Assembly (NCBI GenBank): GCA_052324925.1
Contig: JBQPRE010000001.1
Reading direction: 5' to 3' (one strand)
Source of the DNA: Flavimobilis sp052324925
GTDB lineage: Bacteria > Actinomycetota > Actinomycetes > Actinomycetales > Cellulomonadaceae
Length of the DNA: 64,000 nucleotides
How positions within the stretch are numbered: position 1 is the first letter of the stretch; each line of letters opens with the position of its first letter. Below, in pieces: positions 7,787-16,542 of this stretch. A model generated the notes under the pieces. It saw only the letters and a program-made list of their open reading frames with translations, was not told where the DNA came from and searched no databases. The translations under genes and the position numbers were made by a program.

Positions 7787-8503
7787 ATGACCGAGCTCGT
7801 CACTCAGATCGCCGCCAACATTGAAGCGTGGATCCTCGCGCTCACAACGTCCTGGTGGGTCTTTGCAGCGCTCTTTGCGCTCTGCACGATCGACGGGTTC
7901 TTTCCTCCGGTCCCGAGCGAGTCGGTCGTCATTACCCTCGCTGTGACGGCCTGGACGACGGGCTTGCCGAACCTCTGGATCGTTCTCGTCGTCGCCATGG
8001 CGGGCGCGTGGTGCGGCGACCAGATCGCCTACCAGCTCGGCCGCGGGGTCGGCACGGAGCGCATGCCGTGGTTCCGGACCGAACGTGGCGGCACAGCCCT
8101 GGCGTGGGCCGAACGCGCCCTGCAACGCCGTGGCGCGTCGTTCATCCTGGGGGCGCGGTACGTTCCCATCGGTCGGGTCGCCGTCAACATGACCGCCGGA
8201 GTCCTCGGCTACCCCCGCAAGCGCTTCGTCGCCGTGACGACCATCGCCGCCGTCATGTGGGCGACGTACTCGGTCCTCATCGGACTGGCCGCAGCGACGT
8301 GGCTCGGCCACAACATGCTGCTCGCGATGGCAGTCGGCATCGTGCTCGGCGTCGTCACAGGTGTCGTGATCGACCGCGTCCTCACGTGGTGGACGGTGCG
8401 GCGCACCCCACGCGAGGCCCTCGTTCCTGACGACGTCGACGTCGACGCCACCGTCACAGCTTGCGAAGCCGCACCCGTTGGATCGAGTGGTTCGCACCCT
8501 TAG
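7787..8503 (+). CDS. DedA/VTT-domain integral membrane protein
   Basis: A 238-residue polytopic membrane protein of the DedA (SNARE-associated, VTT) family. Members of this family act as lipid flippases or transporters and support membrane homeostasis. Characteristic signs are the early FFPPVPSESVV segment, the GAWCGDQIAYQLGRGVG motif after the second hydrophobic stretch, and the RYVPIGRVAVNMTAG block with its conserved arginine, followed by two C-terminal hydrophobic helices. The ATG at 7787 follows an AGGA-type Shine-Dalgarno. Its 3' end overlaps the convergent coaA gene by 50 bp. The substrate cannot be read from the sequence. Confidence 0.88.
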   Translation: MTELVTQIAANIEAWILALTTSWWVFAALFALCTIDGFFPPVPSESVVITLAVTAWTTGLPNLWIVLVVAMAGAWCGDQIAYQLGRGVGTERMPWFRTERGGTALAWAERALQRRGASFILGARYVPIGRVAVNMTAGVLGYPRKRFVAVTTIAAVMWATYSVLIGLAAATWLGHNMLLAMAVGIVLGVVTGVVIDRVLTWWTVRRTPREALVPDDVDVDATVTACEAAPVGSSGSHP

Positions 8504-9407
8504 TAAGGACGAGCGTCGCGCGTGAGCGCGTCGGGAGGATGTTCTCCACGAGGTTCGGCTCGTTGATCGAGTCCCAGATCGACTCCGCCTTCGCGATCGC
8601 CTCGTGGTCGGTGAGCTCCGCGTAGCGCCTGAAGTACGACTCGGGCCTCGCGAACGCGGTCGCGCGCAGCGAGAGAAAGCGGTCGACGTACCACTGCTTG
8701 ACGTCCGCGGTGCGACCGTCGACATAGATCGAGAAGTCGAAGAAGTCGCTCACGGCGAGGCTCGACGCGCTGCCGACCGCCGGACGGGCAGGTTGCAGGA
8801 CGTTGAGACCCTCGACGATGAGGACGTCGGGGCGGCGCACGACGACGTGCTCGTCCGGAACGATGTCGTACGTGAGGTGAGAGTAGACGGGCGCGCGCAC
8901 CTCGGAGTGGCCCGCCTTGACCTTGGTGAGGAAGCGCACGAGGGCGCGACGGTCGAACGACTCCGGAAAGCCCTTGCGCTCCATGAGGCCCCGGCGCTCG
9001 AGCTCGGCGTTCGGCAGCAGGAAGCCGTCGGTCGTGACGAGCTGCACACGCGGTGTCTCAGGCCACCGGGCAAGGAGGTGACGCAGCACGCGGGAGGTCG
9101 TCGACTTGCCGACCGCGACCGACCCGGCGACGCCGATGACGTAAGGCGTGAGGCGCGTGTCTTCGTGGAGGAACGTCGAGGTCGCCCCGTGCAGGCCGCG
9201 CGTCGCCGTCACGTAGAGGTTGAGCAGCCGCGAGAGGGGGTGGTAGATCGCCTCGACCTCGGGCAGCTCGATGGGGTCGCCCAGACCTCGTAGGCCGTCG
9301 AGGTCTGATGCAGTGAGGGGCAGCGGCGTCGATGCCGCGAGCCTGCTCCACGCGGTGCGGTCCATCTCCACGTACGGGGACTGGGGGACCGAAGGGGTCG
9401 AAGTCAC
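8454..9407 (-). CDS. coaA: Type I pantothenate kinase
   Basis: CoaA phosphorylates pantothenate, the first and controlled step of coenzyme A synthesis. The protein is 317 residues, the length of the bacterial type I enzyme. It has the P-loop GVAGSVAVGKS at 92-102, then LVTTDGFLLPN, the KGFPESFD block, YSHLTYDIVPDE, and the C-terminal segment ending in QRVRLRKL. The GTG at 9407 gives a normal N-terminus and is preceded by GACAAT at exactly 6 bases, suggesting a leaderless message. It is divergent from glmS and overlaps DedA at its 3' end. Confidence 0.95.
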   Translation of the reverse strand: MTSTPSVPQSPYVEMDRTAWSRLAASTPLPLTASDLDGLRGLGDPIELPEVEAIYHPLSRLLNLYVTATRGLHGATSTFLHEDTRLTPYVIGVAGSVAVGKSTTSRVLRHLLARWPETPRVQLVTTDGFLLPNAELERRGLMERKGFPESFDRRALVRFLTKVKAGHSEVRAPVYSHLTYDIVPDEHVVVRRPDVLIVEGLNVLQPARPAVGSASSLAVSDFFDFSIYVDGRTADVKQWYVDRFLSLRATAFARPESYFRRYAELTDHEAIAKAESIWDSINEPNLVENILPTRSRATLVLTKGANHSIQRVRLRKL

Positions 9408-9413
9408 GCTGTG

Positions 9414-9419
9414 ATTGTC
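9414..9419 (-). promoter_or_regulatory. -10-like box GACAAT for coaA
   Basis: On the minus strand GACAAT sits 6 bases before the coaA GTG, the same spacing found before many genes here. No clear -35 box and no Shine-Dalgarno are visible. Confidence 0.4.
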
Positions 9420-9472
9420 CACCTCACGTGGCCGGTGCGCGAAACGCGTGCGCGCAGCGCGCCCAAGGGCCG

Positions 9473-9478
9473 TAAGAT
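9473..9478 (+). promoter_or_regulatory. -10 box TAAGAT before glmS
   Basis: TAAGAT fits TANNNT and ends 8 bases before the glmS ATG (9487). The short gap lacks a Shine-Dalgarno and leaves no room for a GlcN6P-responsive glmS ribozyme. Confidence 0.45.
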
Positions 9479-9486
9479 TTGGTCCC

Positions 9487-11352
9487 ATGTGTGGAATCGT
9501 CGGACACGTCTCGTCCCAGCAGCCCTCCGGACGCACCCTCGAGGTCCTTCTCGAGGGCCTCGGCCGCCTCGAGTACCGCGGGTACGACTCGGCGGGCGTG
9601 GCGCTTGCGACGCCGGGCGCCTCGAAGGTCGTCTCGGCTAAGCGAGCCGGAAAGCTCGCGAACCTGCGCGGTGCGCTCGAGGCACACCCTCTCCCGGACG
9701 CGACCGCCGGGATCGGCCACACGCGCTGGGCGACCCACGGTGCACCGACCGACGTCAACGCGCACCCGCACATCGCCGACGGTGGGCGCCTCGCGCTCAT
9801 CCACAACGGCATCGTCGAGAACTACGTCGCGCTCAAGGACGAGCTCCTGGCCGATGGCGTCGAGTTCATGTCGGAGACCGACACCGAGGTCGCCGCGCAC
9901 CTGCTCGCGCGCGAGTACGCCGCGACGAAGGACCTCACGAGCGCGCTGAGCGCCGTGGCGCGCCGCCTCAAGGGAACGTTCACGCTCCTCGCGGTCCACG
10001 CCGACCAGCCGGGCGTCGTCGTGGGCGCGCGCCACGACTCCCCGCTCGTCGTCGGCCTCGGCGACGGCGAGAACTTCCTCGGCTCGGACGTCGCAGCGTT
10101 CATCGCGTTCACGCGTGACGCCCTCGAGCTCGGTCAGGACCAGGTCGTGACGATCACGGCCGACTCCGCCTCCGTGACGGACTTCGACGGCAACCCCGTC
10201 GAGGCTCGTCGCTACACGGTCGACTGGGACGCGTCGGCCGCCGAGAAGGGCGGCTTCGACTCCTTCATGGACAAGGAGATCCACGACCAGCCCAAGGCTG
10301 TCGCGGACACGCTGCTGGGCCGGCTCGACGAGCGCGGCCGCCTCCAGCTCGACGACCTGCGGATCGACGAGGCGCTCCTGCGGTCGGTCGACAAGATCAT
10401 CGTCATCGCGTGCGGCACCGCCGCCTACGCGGGGCACGTCGCCAAGTACGCGATCGAGCACTGGTGCCGGATCCCCGTCGAGGTCGAGCTCGCGCACGAG
10501 TTCCGCTACCGTGACCCGATCGTCAACCAGCGCACTCTCGTCGTCGCGATCTCGCAGTCGGGCGAGACGATGGACACGCTCATGGCCGTGCGTCACGCAC
10601 GCGAGCAGGGCGCCAAGGTCATCGCGATCGTCAACACCCACGGTTCGACGATCCCGCGCGAGTCCGACGCCGTGCTCTACACGCACGCGGGCCCCGAGAT
10701 CGCCGTCGCCTCGACGAAGGCCTTCCTCTCACAGATCACTGCGGCCTACGTGCTCGGGCTCTACCTCGCGCAGCTCCGAGGTAACAAGTTCCCCGACGAG
10801 ATCCGCCAGACGCTGGCAGAGCTGCGCGAGATGCCGTCGAAGATCCAGACGATCCTCGACCGTGCGCAGAGCGTGCGCGACGTCGCCCGCTCGATGGCCG
10901 AGGAGAAGAGCGTGCTGTTCCTCGGCCGCCACGTCGGCTACCCCGTCGCGATGGAGGGCGCGCTCAAGCTCAAGGAGCTCGCCTACATCCACGCGGAAGG
11001 TTTCGCTGCGGGCGAGCTCAAGCACGGCCCGATCGCGCTCATCGACGAGGGCCAGCCCGTCATCGTCATCGTGCCCTCGCCCAAGGGCCGCGACTCGCTG
11101 CACTCGAAGGTCGTCTCCAACATCCAGGAGGTGCGTGCACGCGGTGCCCGCACGCTCGTCGTCGCGGAGGACGGTGACGAGGACGTCGTGCCCTTCGCCG
11201 ACGAGATCTTCCGGATCCCCGCGTCGCCGACGCTCCTGTCACCCCTGCTGGCCGTCGTGCCGCTGCAGATCTTCGCGTGCGAGCTCGCGACGGCCAAGGG
11301 CCTCGACGTCGACCAGCCGCGCAACCTCGCCAAGTCCGTCACCGTCGAGTGA
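9487..11352 (+). CDS. glmS: Glutamine-fructose-6-phosphate aminotransferase (isomerising)
   Basis: GlmS makes glucosamine-6-phosphate from fructose-6-phosphate and glutamine, the entry step to amino-sugar and cell-wall synthesis. The 621-residue protein begins MCGIVG, so Cys2 becomes the N-terminal nucleophile of the glutaminase half; RLEYRGYDSAG and HTRWATHG follow. The C-terminal half has the two SIS isomerase domains (CGTAAYAGHVAKY, SQSGETMDTL) and the conserved end LAKSVTVE. The ATG at 9487 is fixed by the need for Cys at position 2. The gene is followed by a 20-bp hairpin shared with the convergent oxidoreductase gene. Confidence 0.97.
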   Translation: MCGIVGHVSSQQPSGRTLEVLLEGLGRLEYRGYDSAGVALATPGASKVVSAKRAGKLANLRGALEAHPLPDATAGIGHTRWATHGAPTDVNAHPHIADGGRLALIHNGIVENYVALKDELLADGVEFMSETDTEVAAHLLAREYAATKDLTSALSAVARRLKGTFTLLAVHADQPGVVVGARHDSPLVVGLGDGENFLGSDVAAFIAFTRDALELGQDQVVTITADSASVTDFDGNPVEARRYTVDWDASAAEKGGFDSFMDKEIHDQPKAVADTLLGRLDERGRLQLDDLRIDEALLRSVDKIIVIACGTAAYAGHVAKYAIEHWCRIPVEVELAHEFRYRDPIVNQRTLVVAISQSGETMDTLMAVRHAREQGAKVIAIVNTHGSTIPRESDAVLYTHAGPEIAVASTKAFLSQITAAYVLGLYLAQLRGNKFPDEIRQTLAELREMPSKIQTILDRAQSVRDVARSMAEEKSVLFLGRHVGYPVAMEGALKLKELAYIHAEGFAAGELKHGPIALIDEGQPVIVIVPSPKGRDSLHSKVVSNIQEVRARGARTLVVAEDGDEDVVPFADEIFRIPASPTLLSPLLAVVPLQIFACELATAKGLDVDQPRNLAKSVTVE

Positions 11353-11389
11353 CGCCGCGCTGACGCGGTCGGGCTGACCGCGCGCAGCA

Positions 11390-11432
11390 ACGACGAAGGG
11401 CGCGACCCCGCTGGGGTCGCGCCCTTCGTCGT
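11390..11432. terminator. Bidirectional 20-bp perfect hairpin between glmS and the LLM oxidoreductase
   Basis: A perfect 20-bp stem (11390-11409 with 11413-11432) has a 3-nt loop and no adjacent U-run. It lies between two convergent stop codons and could act on both transcripts. Confidence 0.75.
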
Positions 11433-11447
11433 GGGAAGGGTCCGTGC

Positions 11448-12434
11448 TCAGCGCAGCGCGGGCAGGACCTGCTGCTCGAGGAGGTCGAGCGAGCGCGACT
11501 CGTAGGAGACGAGCGGAACGTAGAAGATCGCATATCCCATGCCGAGCGCACCCATCGCGGTGAGGTTCTCGACGACCTGCTCGGGCGTTCCGACCCCGGG
11601 CGTCCCGCGCAGGTTGGCGATCTCGGTGTCAGCAGCCTCAGCGGAGACCGTACGGCGCAGGTGCTCGGCGTAGCGAGCGATCGAGTCCTCGACCTCAGCC
11701 TCGCTCTCCCCGAGCACGACGTTGAAGTTCGCGGAGCGTGTGATCTCCGCGTAGTCACGGCCGATGTCGCGGCAGTGGCCCTCGAGGACCGAGCTCTTGC
11801 GTGCGAAGACTTCGGGATCGCCCGCGAAGTTCGTGTAGTCGGCGTAACGCGCCGCAGTTCGCAGCGTGCGCTTCTCGCCTCCGCCGGCGATCCACGTCGG
11901 CAGGCGTCCCGCGAGCGGCTGCGGATAGCACATGGCGCCGTCGACGGTGTAGTGCTCGCCCGAGAACGTCGCCGTGCCGGTCTCCCACATCTGCTTCATG
12001 ATCTCGACGCCCTCGTCGAGCATCGTGAGCCGCTCACCCGCGCGCGGGAAACCGTAGCCGTATGCCCGCCACTCGTGCTCGTACCAGCCGGCACCGATAC
12101 CCATGTCGACGCGGCCGCCGGAGACGACGTCGATCGTCGCCGCGACCTTCGCGAGGTACGCCGGGTTGCGGTAGCCCATGCACGTGCACATCTGACCGAG
12201 GCGCACCCGGGACGTCGACGCAGCGAAGGCCGCCATGAGCGACCACGCCTCGTGGGTCGCCTCGGCCACGGGCTCGGGCACCGTGTGCACGTGGTCATAC
12301 ACCCAGATCGAGGAGAAGAGGTCGCCCTCGTCCGCACGACGCGCGAGACCTGACATGACCGACCAATGGTCGGCGGGCGCGATTCCAGTGAGGTCCTGGC
12401 GCCAGCCCTGGGGGATGAAGAGTCCGAAGTCCAT
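11448..12434 (-). CDS. LLM class F420-dependent oxidoreductase
   Basis: A 328-residue luciferase-like (TIM-barrel) monooxygenase-family protein of the type that uses coenzyme F420 in actinobacteria. It starts MDFGLFIPQGW. Family blocks include WVYDHVHTVPEP, a GYRNPAYLAKVAATIDVVSGGR segment and GIGAGWYEHEW, with WIAGGGEKRTLR in the second half. The ATG at 12434 is preceded by TACGGT at 6 bases. It is divergent from nnr (72 bp between starts) and interrupts what is otherwise a glmS-nnr-alr order. Cofactor preference (F420 against FMN) and substrate cannot be told from sequence alone. Confidence 0.85.
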   Translation of the reverse strand: MDFGLFIPQGWRQDLTGIAPADHWSVMSGLARRADEGDLFSSIWVYDHVHTVPEPVAEATHEAWSLMAAFAASTSRVRLGQMCTCMGYRNPAYLAKVAATIDVVSGGRVDMGIGAGWYEHEWRAYGYGFPRAGERLTMLDEGVEIMKQMWETGTATFSGEHYTVDGAMCYPQPLAGRLPTWIAGGGEKRTLRTAARYADYTNFAGDPEVFARKSSVLEGHCRDIGRDYAEITRSANFNVVLGESEAEVEDSIARYAEHLRRTVSAEAADTEIANLRGTPGVGTPEQVVENLTAMGALGMGYAIFYVPLVSYESRSLDLLEQQVLPALR

Positions 12435-12440
12435 AGGGAC

Positions 12441-12446
12441 ACCGTA
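12441..12446 (-). promoter_or_regulatory. -10 box TACGGT for the LLM oxidoreductase
   Basis: TACGGT on the minus strand fits TANNNT and is followed after exactly 6 bases by the ATG at 12434. No Shine-Dalgarno is present. Confidence 0.5.
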
Positions 12447-12506
12447 GTGGGGTGAGATCCGACGACCGACCGCGCGCGCCGTGCCGGAGTACGTGAGGAT
12501 GGACGC

Positions 12507-14120
12507 ATGATCGAGGCAGTGACGAGCGACCGGATCCGTGCGGCTGAGGAGCCGCTGCTCGCCTCTGGCGTGCCCCTCATGGAACGCGCGGCCCACCAGA
12601 TCGCGGGCAGGGTCGTCGACGTCCTGCGGACGCGCACCGGTGCGGTCGCGGGGGGACGCGTCGTCGTGCTCGCGGGAGCGGGAAACAACGGCGGTGACGG
12701 CCTGCATGCTGCGGCGCGCCTTGCCGCACGCGGGGTGCGGGTCCTGGCGGTGCTGCTCGCAGAGCGCGCCCACGCGGGCGGGCTCGCGGCCGCCCGCGCG
12801 GCCGGGGTCGACGTCGTTGCCTGCCCCGGCAAGGACCGGCCCGCCGCAGCCCCCGACGTGCCACGGCTCGCGCAGGTCGGGGTCGCGCGCGAGTCGCTCG
12901 CCGCCGACGTCGTCATCGATGCGTTGTGCGGGATCGGTGCTCGTGGCGCACTGCGCGGCGCGGCCGCGCGCGTCGTGCGCGAGCTCAACCGGGCGCGAGC
13001 GGGCGCAGCCACGTACCCGTTCGTCGTCGCGGTCGACGTACCGAGCGGGATCGGCGTCGACGACGGGATCGTGCCCGGGCCCGTGCTCGCCGCGGACCTC
13101 GTGCTCGCGTGCGGCGGGCCCGTCGCGGGACTCCTCCTGCCGCCCGCCTCACGCCTCGCACCCGTCGTCGAGGTCCTCGACCTCGGTGTCGACATCCCCG
13201 AGCCTGGCGACCAGGTGGTGCGTCGCCTCGGCGACTCCGACGTCGCCGCACTGTGGCCGCTTCCCGGGGCAGCCGACGACAAGTACGCGCGCGGCGTCGT
13301 CGCGGTCGTGGCGGGCTCGCGCGCCTACCCGGGTGCAGGCGTCCTGTGCGCGGGCGCTGCCGTGGCCTCGGGAGCCGGCATGGTCCGCTACGTCGGGCCC
13401 CGCCGCGCCGAGGATCTCGTGCTCGCGGCCCACCCCGAGGTCGTCCCAGGCGACGGCCGCGCCCAGGCGTGGGTCGTCGGGCCAGGGCTCGAGCCTGAGG
13501 ACGAGGACACCGAGCGGATCGTGCGCGCCGCGCTCGGCCGCGCCGGGGCGGGATCGGAGGGACACTTCGCGGCGACGGGCGTCTGGGGCTCAGGAGCAAG
13601 CAGTGCGGACGGCGGCGTCGTGCCCGTCGTCGTCGACGCGGGAGCGCTCGCGCTGCTGCCGACGCGCTGCGCGCCCTGGGTCGTCCTCACCCCGCACGCC
13701 GGTGAGCTCGCACGCCTGCTCACCTCGCGCGGGCGCAGCGTCTCGCGGTCCGCGGTCGAGGCCGCGCCGGCCGAGCACGCGGCGGAGGCTGCGCGCCTCA
13801 CGGGCGCGACGGTCCTCCTCAAGGGCGCGACCACGGTCGTCGTCGGGCGTGGTGGGGTGCTCTCGCAGGCGGAGGCACCGCCGTGGCTCGCAACCGCGGG
13901 CGCGGGCGACGTCCTGGCCGGGCTCCTCGGGACGCTCCTCGCAGCGCGCGCGGCCGAGGCCGTGCGCGACCCCGGGCTCGTCGCGCGGCTCGCCGCGCTC
14001 GCGGCCCTCGTCCACGGACGGGCAGCGCACGACGCGAACCCGGGCGGGCCCGTGAGCGCGTCGTCCGTCATCGCCCAGCTGCCGCAGACTATCGCGAGAC
14101 TCATCGCCATTCCCGCGTAG
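12507..14120 (+). CDS. nnr: Bifunctional NAD(P)H-hydrate repair enzyme (epimerase + ADP-dependent dehydratase)
   Basis: Repairs damaged NADHX/NADPHX. The 537-residue protein fuses an N-terminal YjeF_N epimerase (about 1-215; PLMERAAHQIA, then GAGNNGGDGLHAAARL) to a C-terminal ribokinase-like dehydratase (about 225-530; DDKYARGVVAVVAG, LTPHAGELARLL, KGATTVVVG, and the catalytic GAGD loop in ATAGAGDVLAGLLG). The ATG at 12507 is preceded by GAGGAT at 6 bases. It lies 15 bp before alr, beginning a row of same-strand genes that runs through the sulfurtransferase gene. Codon 3 positions are almost all G/C, so several long shadow frames occur here. Confidence 0.93.
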   Translation: MIEAVTSDRIRAAEEPLLASGVPLMERAAHQIAGRVVDVLRTRTGAVAGGRVVVLAGAGNNGGDGLHAAARLAARGVRVLAVLLAERAHAGGLAAARAAGVDVVACPGKDRPAAAPDVPRLAQVGVARESLAADVVIDALCGIGARGALRGAAARVVRELNRARAGAATYPFVVAVDVPSGIGVDDGIVPGPVLAADLVLACGGPVAGLLLPPASRLAPVVEVLDLGVDIPEPGDQVVRRLGDSDVAALWPLPGAADDKYARGVVAVVAGSRAYPGAGVLCAGAAVASGAGMVRYVGPRRAEDLVLAAHPEVVPGDGRAQAWVVGPGLEPEDEDTERIVRAALGRAGAGSEGHFAATGVWGSGASSADGGVVPVVVDAGALALLPTRCAPWVVLTPHAGELARLLTSRGRSVSRSAVEAAPAEHAAEAARLTGATVLLKGATTVVVGRGGVLSQAEAPPWLATAGAGDVLAGLLGTLLAARAAEAVRDPGLVARLAALAALVHGRAAHDANPGGPVSASSVIAQLPQTIARLIAIPA

Positions 14121-14135
14121 TGGGACAATGGTCAG

Positions 14136-15317
14136 GTGAACGAGTCCTGGTACCCCGCGCGGGCCCTCGTCGACCTTGAGGCCGTCCGGGGCAATGTCCG
14201 CGCGCTGCGCGACGCCGCACCCGGCGCGGCCGTCATGGCTGTCGTCAAGGCCGACGCCTACGGACACGGACTCGTGCCCGTGGCGCGCGCAGCACTCGCT
14301 GCCGGTGCGACGTGGCTCGGGGTCGCGCAGCCGGCCGAGGCCCTCGCGCTGCGCGCCGCGGGACTCACCGCGCGCACGCTCACCTGGCTCTACGCGCCCG
14401 GCGCACCGCTGGCGGACCTCGTCGCAGCCGACGTCGACGTCTCGGTGCACGCGCCGTGGGCAGTCGAGGAGGTAGGTGCTGCGGCCCGCGCCGCGGGCCG
14501 CACGGCCCGCGTCCACCTCAAGGTCGACACAGGCCTCGGACGGTCGGGCGTCCTGCCCGACCGCCTTCCCGAGGTCCTCGCGCGCCTCATGGCGCTGCAG
14601 TCCGACGGTCTCGTCACGCTCGTCGGGGTGTGGTCCCACCTCGCGTTCGCGGACGAGCCCGAGCACCCGACGGTGCTCGGCCAGGTCGACGTCTTCGACG
14701 GTGCGGTCGCTCTTGCCGAGCGCATGGGCGCGCATCTCGAGGTCCGTCACCTCGCCAACTCCGCGGCGACGCTCACGACGCCGCGCGCCCACTACGACCT
14801 CGTCCGGCCCGGCCTCGCCGTGTACGGCCTCACGCCTGTCCCGCAGCTCGGCGGGCCCGAGCGGTACGGCCTGCGGCCCGCGATGACGCTCGAAGCCAGC
14901 CTCGCGACCGTCAAGGATGTCCCCGCGGGCCAGGGAGTCTCGTACGGCCACGCCTTCCGGACTCCCCGCGCGACGGTGCTCGGCGACGTGCCCCTCGGCT
15001 ACGGCGACGGCATACCGCGGCACGCCTCAGGAACGCAGGACGTCCCCGGCGCGCCGATCCTCGTCGGCACGGGACCCGGTGCGCGCACGCTCCACGTCAC
15101 GGGCCGCGTCTGCATGGACCAGCTGATGATCGACCTTGGCCCCGGTGCGAACGAGAGAGCAGGGGAGACCGTCGTCCTCTTCGGTGACCCGGCCACCGGG
15201 GCTCCCTCGGCGCAGGACTGGGCCGAGGCCTGCGGGACCATCAGCTACGAGATCATCACCCGACTGGGCGCGCGCGTACCGCGCATCCACCGGCACGCCG
15301 AGGAGAACCCCACGTGA
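14136..15317 (+). CDS. alr: Alanine racemase
   Basis: Makes D-alanine for peptidoglycan. The 393-residue PLP enzyme has the lysine that binds PLP in AVVKADAYGHG (Lys38), the HLKVDTGLGRSG strand, and the second-domain segment GVSYGHAFRT carrying the catalytic tyrosine. RVCMDQLMIDLG and the C-terminal CGTISYEIITRLGARV are also typical. The GTG at 14136 matches the family start and lies 6 bases after GACAAT, so it may have its own leaderless promoter as well as read-through from nnr. Its stop overlaps the tsaE start (GTGA). Confidence 0.96.
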   Translation: MNESWYPARALVDLEAVRGNVRALRDAAPGAAVMAVVKADAYGHGLVPVARAALAAGATWLGVAQPAEALALRAAGLTARTLTWLYAPGAPLADLVAADVDVSVHAPWAVEEVGAAARAAGRTARVHLKVDTGLGRSGVLPDRLPEVLARLMALQSDGLVTLVGVWSHLAFADEPEHPTVLGQVDVFDGAVALAERMGAHLEVRHLANSAATLTTPRAHYDLVRPGLAVYGLTPVPQLGGPERYGLRPAMTLEASLATVKDVPAGQGVSYGHAFRTPRATVLGDVPLGYGDGIPRHASGTQDVPGAPILVGTGPGARTLHVTGRVCMDQLMIDLGPGANERAGETVVLFGDPATGAPSAQDWAEACGTISYEIITRLGARVPRIHRHAEENPT

Positions 15318-15823
15318 GCGTCACGAAGACGACCTTCGACCTGCCCGACGCCGCCGTGACGCGCGCGTGGGGAACCGCGCTCGCGGGCATCCTGCGCGCA
15401 GGGGACCTCGTCGTCCTCACGGGCGACCTGGGTGCGGGCAAGACGACCCTCACGCAGGGCATCGGTGCGGGTCTCGACGTGCGCGGCCAGGTGGCGTCGC
15501 CCACCTTTGTCATCGCGCGGGTGCATCCGCCGCTTCACGACGGCCCTGCCCTCGTGCACGTCGACGCCTACCGGCTGGGATCGCTCGACGACGTCGACGC
15601 GCTCGACCTCGACACGTCTCTCGAGGACTCGGTGACGATCGTCGAGTGGGGCGAGGGCCTCGTCGAAGCGCTCGCGGACGACCGCCTCGAGGTGACCCTC
15701 GCCCGGCCACGCGGCGATTTCAACCCCGACGTCGACGCCGCGGCCGGAGTCCGCCACGTGACCGTCCGCGCGTTCGGTGAGCGGTGGTCCGACGTCGTCG
15801 TCCCTCGTCCCCACGTAGGCTGA
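15314..15823 (+). CDS. tsaE: t6A biosynthesis ATPase TsaE
   Basis: TsaE is the small ATPase that drives the TsaB-TsaD complex in threonylcarbamoyl-adenosine (t6A37) synthesis on tRNA. It has 169 residues, with Walker A GDLGAGKTT at 37-45, then SPTFVIARVHPP, HVDAYRLGS and the VEWGE motif of the family. The GTG start overlaps alr by 4 bp. tsaB follows 5 bp after the stop, so the whole t6A set except tsaD is translated from closely packed cistrons. Confidence 0.93.
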   Translation: MSVTKTTFDLPDAAVTRAWGTALAGILRAGDLVVLTGDLGAGKTTLTQGIGAGLDVRGQVASPTFVIARVHPPLHDGPALVHVDAYRLGSLDDVDALDLDTSLEDSVTIVEWGEGLVEALADDRLEVTLARPRGDFNPDVDAAAGVRHVTVRAFGERWSDVVVPRPHVG

Positions 15824-15828
15824 GGCTC

Positions 15829-16542
15829 ATGCCCACGCAGTACGTCCTCAGCATCGACACGTCGGTCGCCGTCGCGGTCGCGCTCACGCGCGCCGACGGG
15901 AGCGTCGTGGCCGCACGCGCGTCCGCGGCCGCGCGGCTCCAGGCCGAGAGCCTCGCCCCGTTGCTCGCTGAGGTTCTCGCCGAGGCCGGCGTGGCTCCGC
16001 GTGAGATCGCCGAGGTCGTCGTCGGGACGGGTCCGGCACCGTTCACTGGGCTACGCGTCGGGCTCGTCTCTGCCCAGACCTTCGCGCTCGCGATCGGCGC
16101 CCCGGTCCGCGGTGTGTGCAGCCTCGACGCGGTCGCGCTCGAAGCGGCCAGCACCCGGGGCCTCGCCCCTGGAACGTCCGTCGTCGTCGTGACCGACGCG
16201 AAGCGTCGCGAGGTCTACTGGGCTCGCTACACGGTCGGCACCGACGCAGCGAGCCTCGTGCGCACGGCGGGCCCGGGTGTTGCGGCCCCCCTCGTGCTCG
16301 CCGAGGACGGCACGACGGCCGACGCCGTCATCGTCGGTCCAGGCGTCGCCCTCTACGGCGACGTGCTGAGCCGTGGCGCGCTCGCAGACCACGCCGACGC
16401 CGTCGTGCAGCCCGACCCGGCCGTCCTCGTCCAGCTGTCCGCCGCTGCCGGAGCCCGCGGCGAGGACCGCGACCCCGCGCCCCTCTACCTGCGTCGCCCC
16501 GACGCGCAGGTTCCCGCGGCCAGCAAGAGGGCGACCGGATGA
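15829..16542 (+). CDS. tsaB: t6A biosynthesis scaffold TsaB
   Basis: TsaB is an ASKHA-fold partner that binds TsaD and TsaE. The 237-residue product starts MPTQYVLSIDTSVAVAVAL and has the VVVGTGPAPFTGLRVGL loop and a TDAKRREVYWARY block typical of TsaB. The ATG at 15829 gives the family N-terminus; a TAGGCT box at 15816-15821, overlapping the tsaE stop, lies 7 bases upstream and may be an extra internal promoter. It overlaps rimI by 4 bp (ATGA). Confidence 0.9.
   Translation: MPTQYVLSIDTSVAVAVALTRADGSVVAARASAAARLQAESLAPLLAEVLAEAGVAPREIAEVVVGTGPAPFTGLRVGLVSAQTFALAIGAPVRGVCSLDAVALEAASTRGLAPGTSVVVVTDAKRREVYWARYTVGTDAASLVRTAGPGVAAPLVLAEDGTTADAVIVGPGVALYGDVLSRGALADHADAVVQPDPAVLVQLSAAAGARGEDRDPAPLYLRRPDAQVPAASKRATG

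Noticed and set aside
9420..9486. glmS ribozyme or riboswitch upstream of glmS
   Set aside because: Only 79 bp separate the divergent coaA and glmS starts and a -10 box lies 8 bases before the glmS ATG; there is no room for a ribozyme.
9424..10686. A 420-codon minus-strand open frame opposite glmS
   Set aside because: glmS is unambiguous; the antisense frame is Arg/Asp/Val-rich with no motif.
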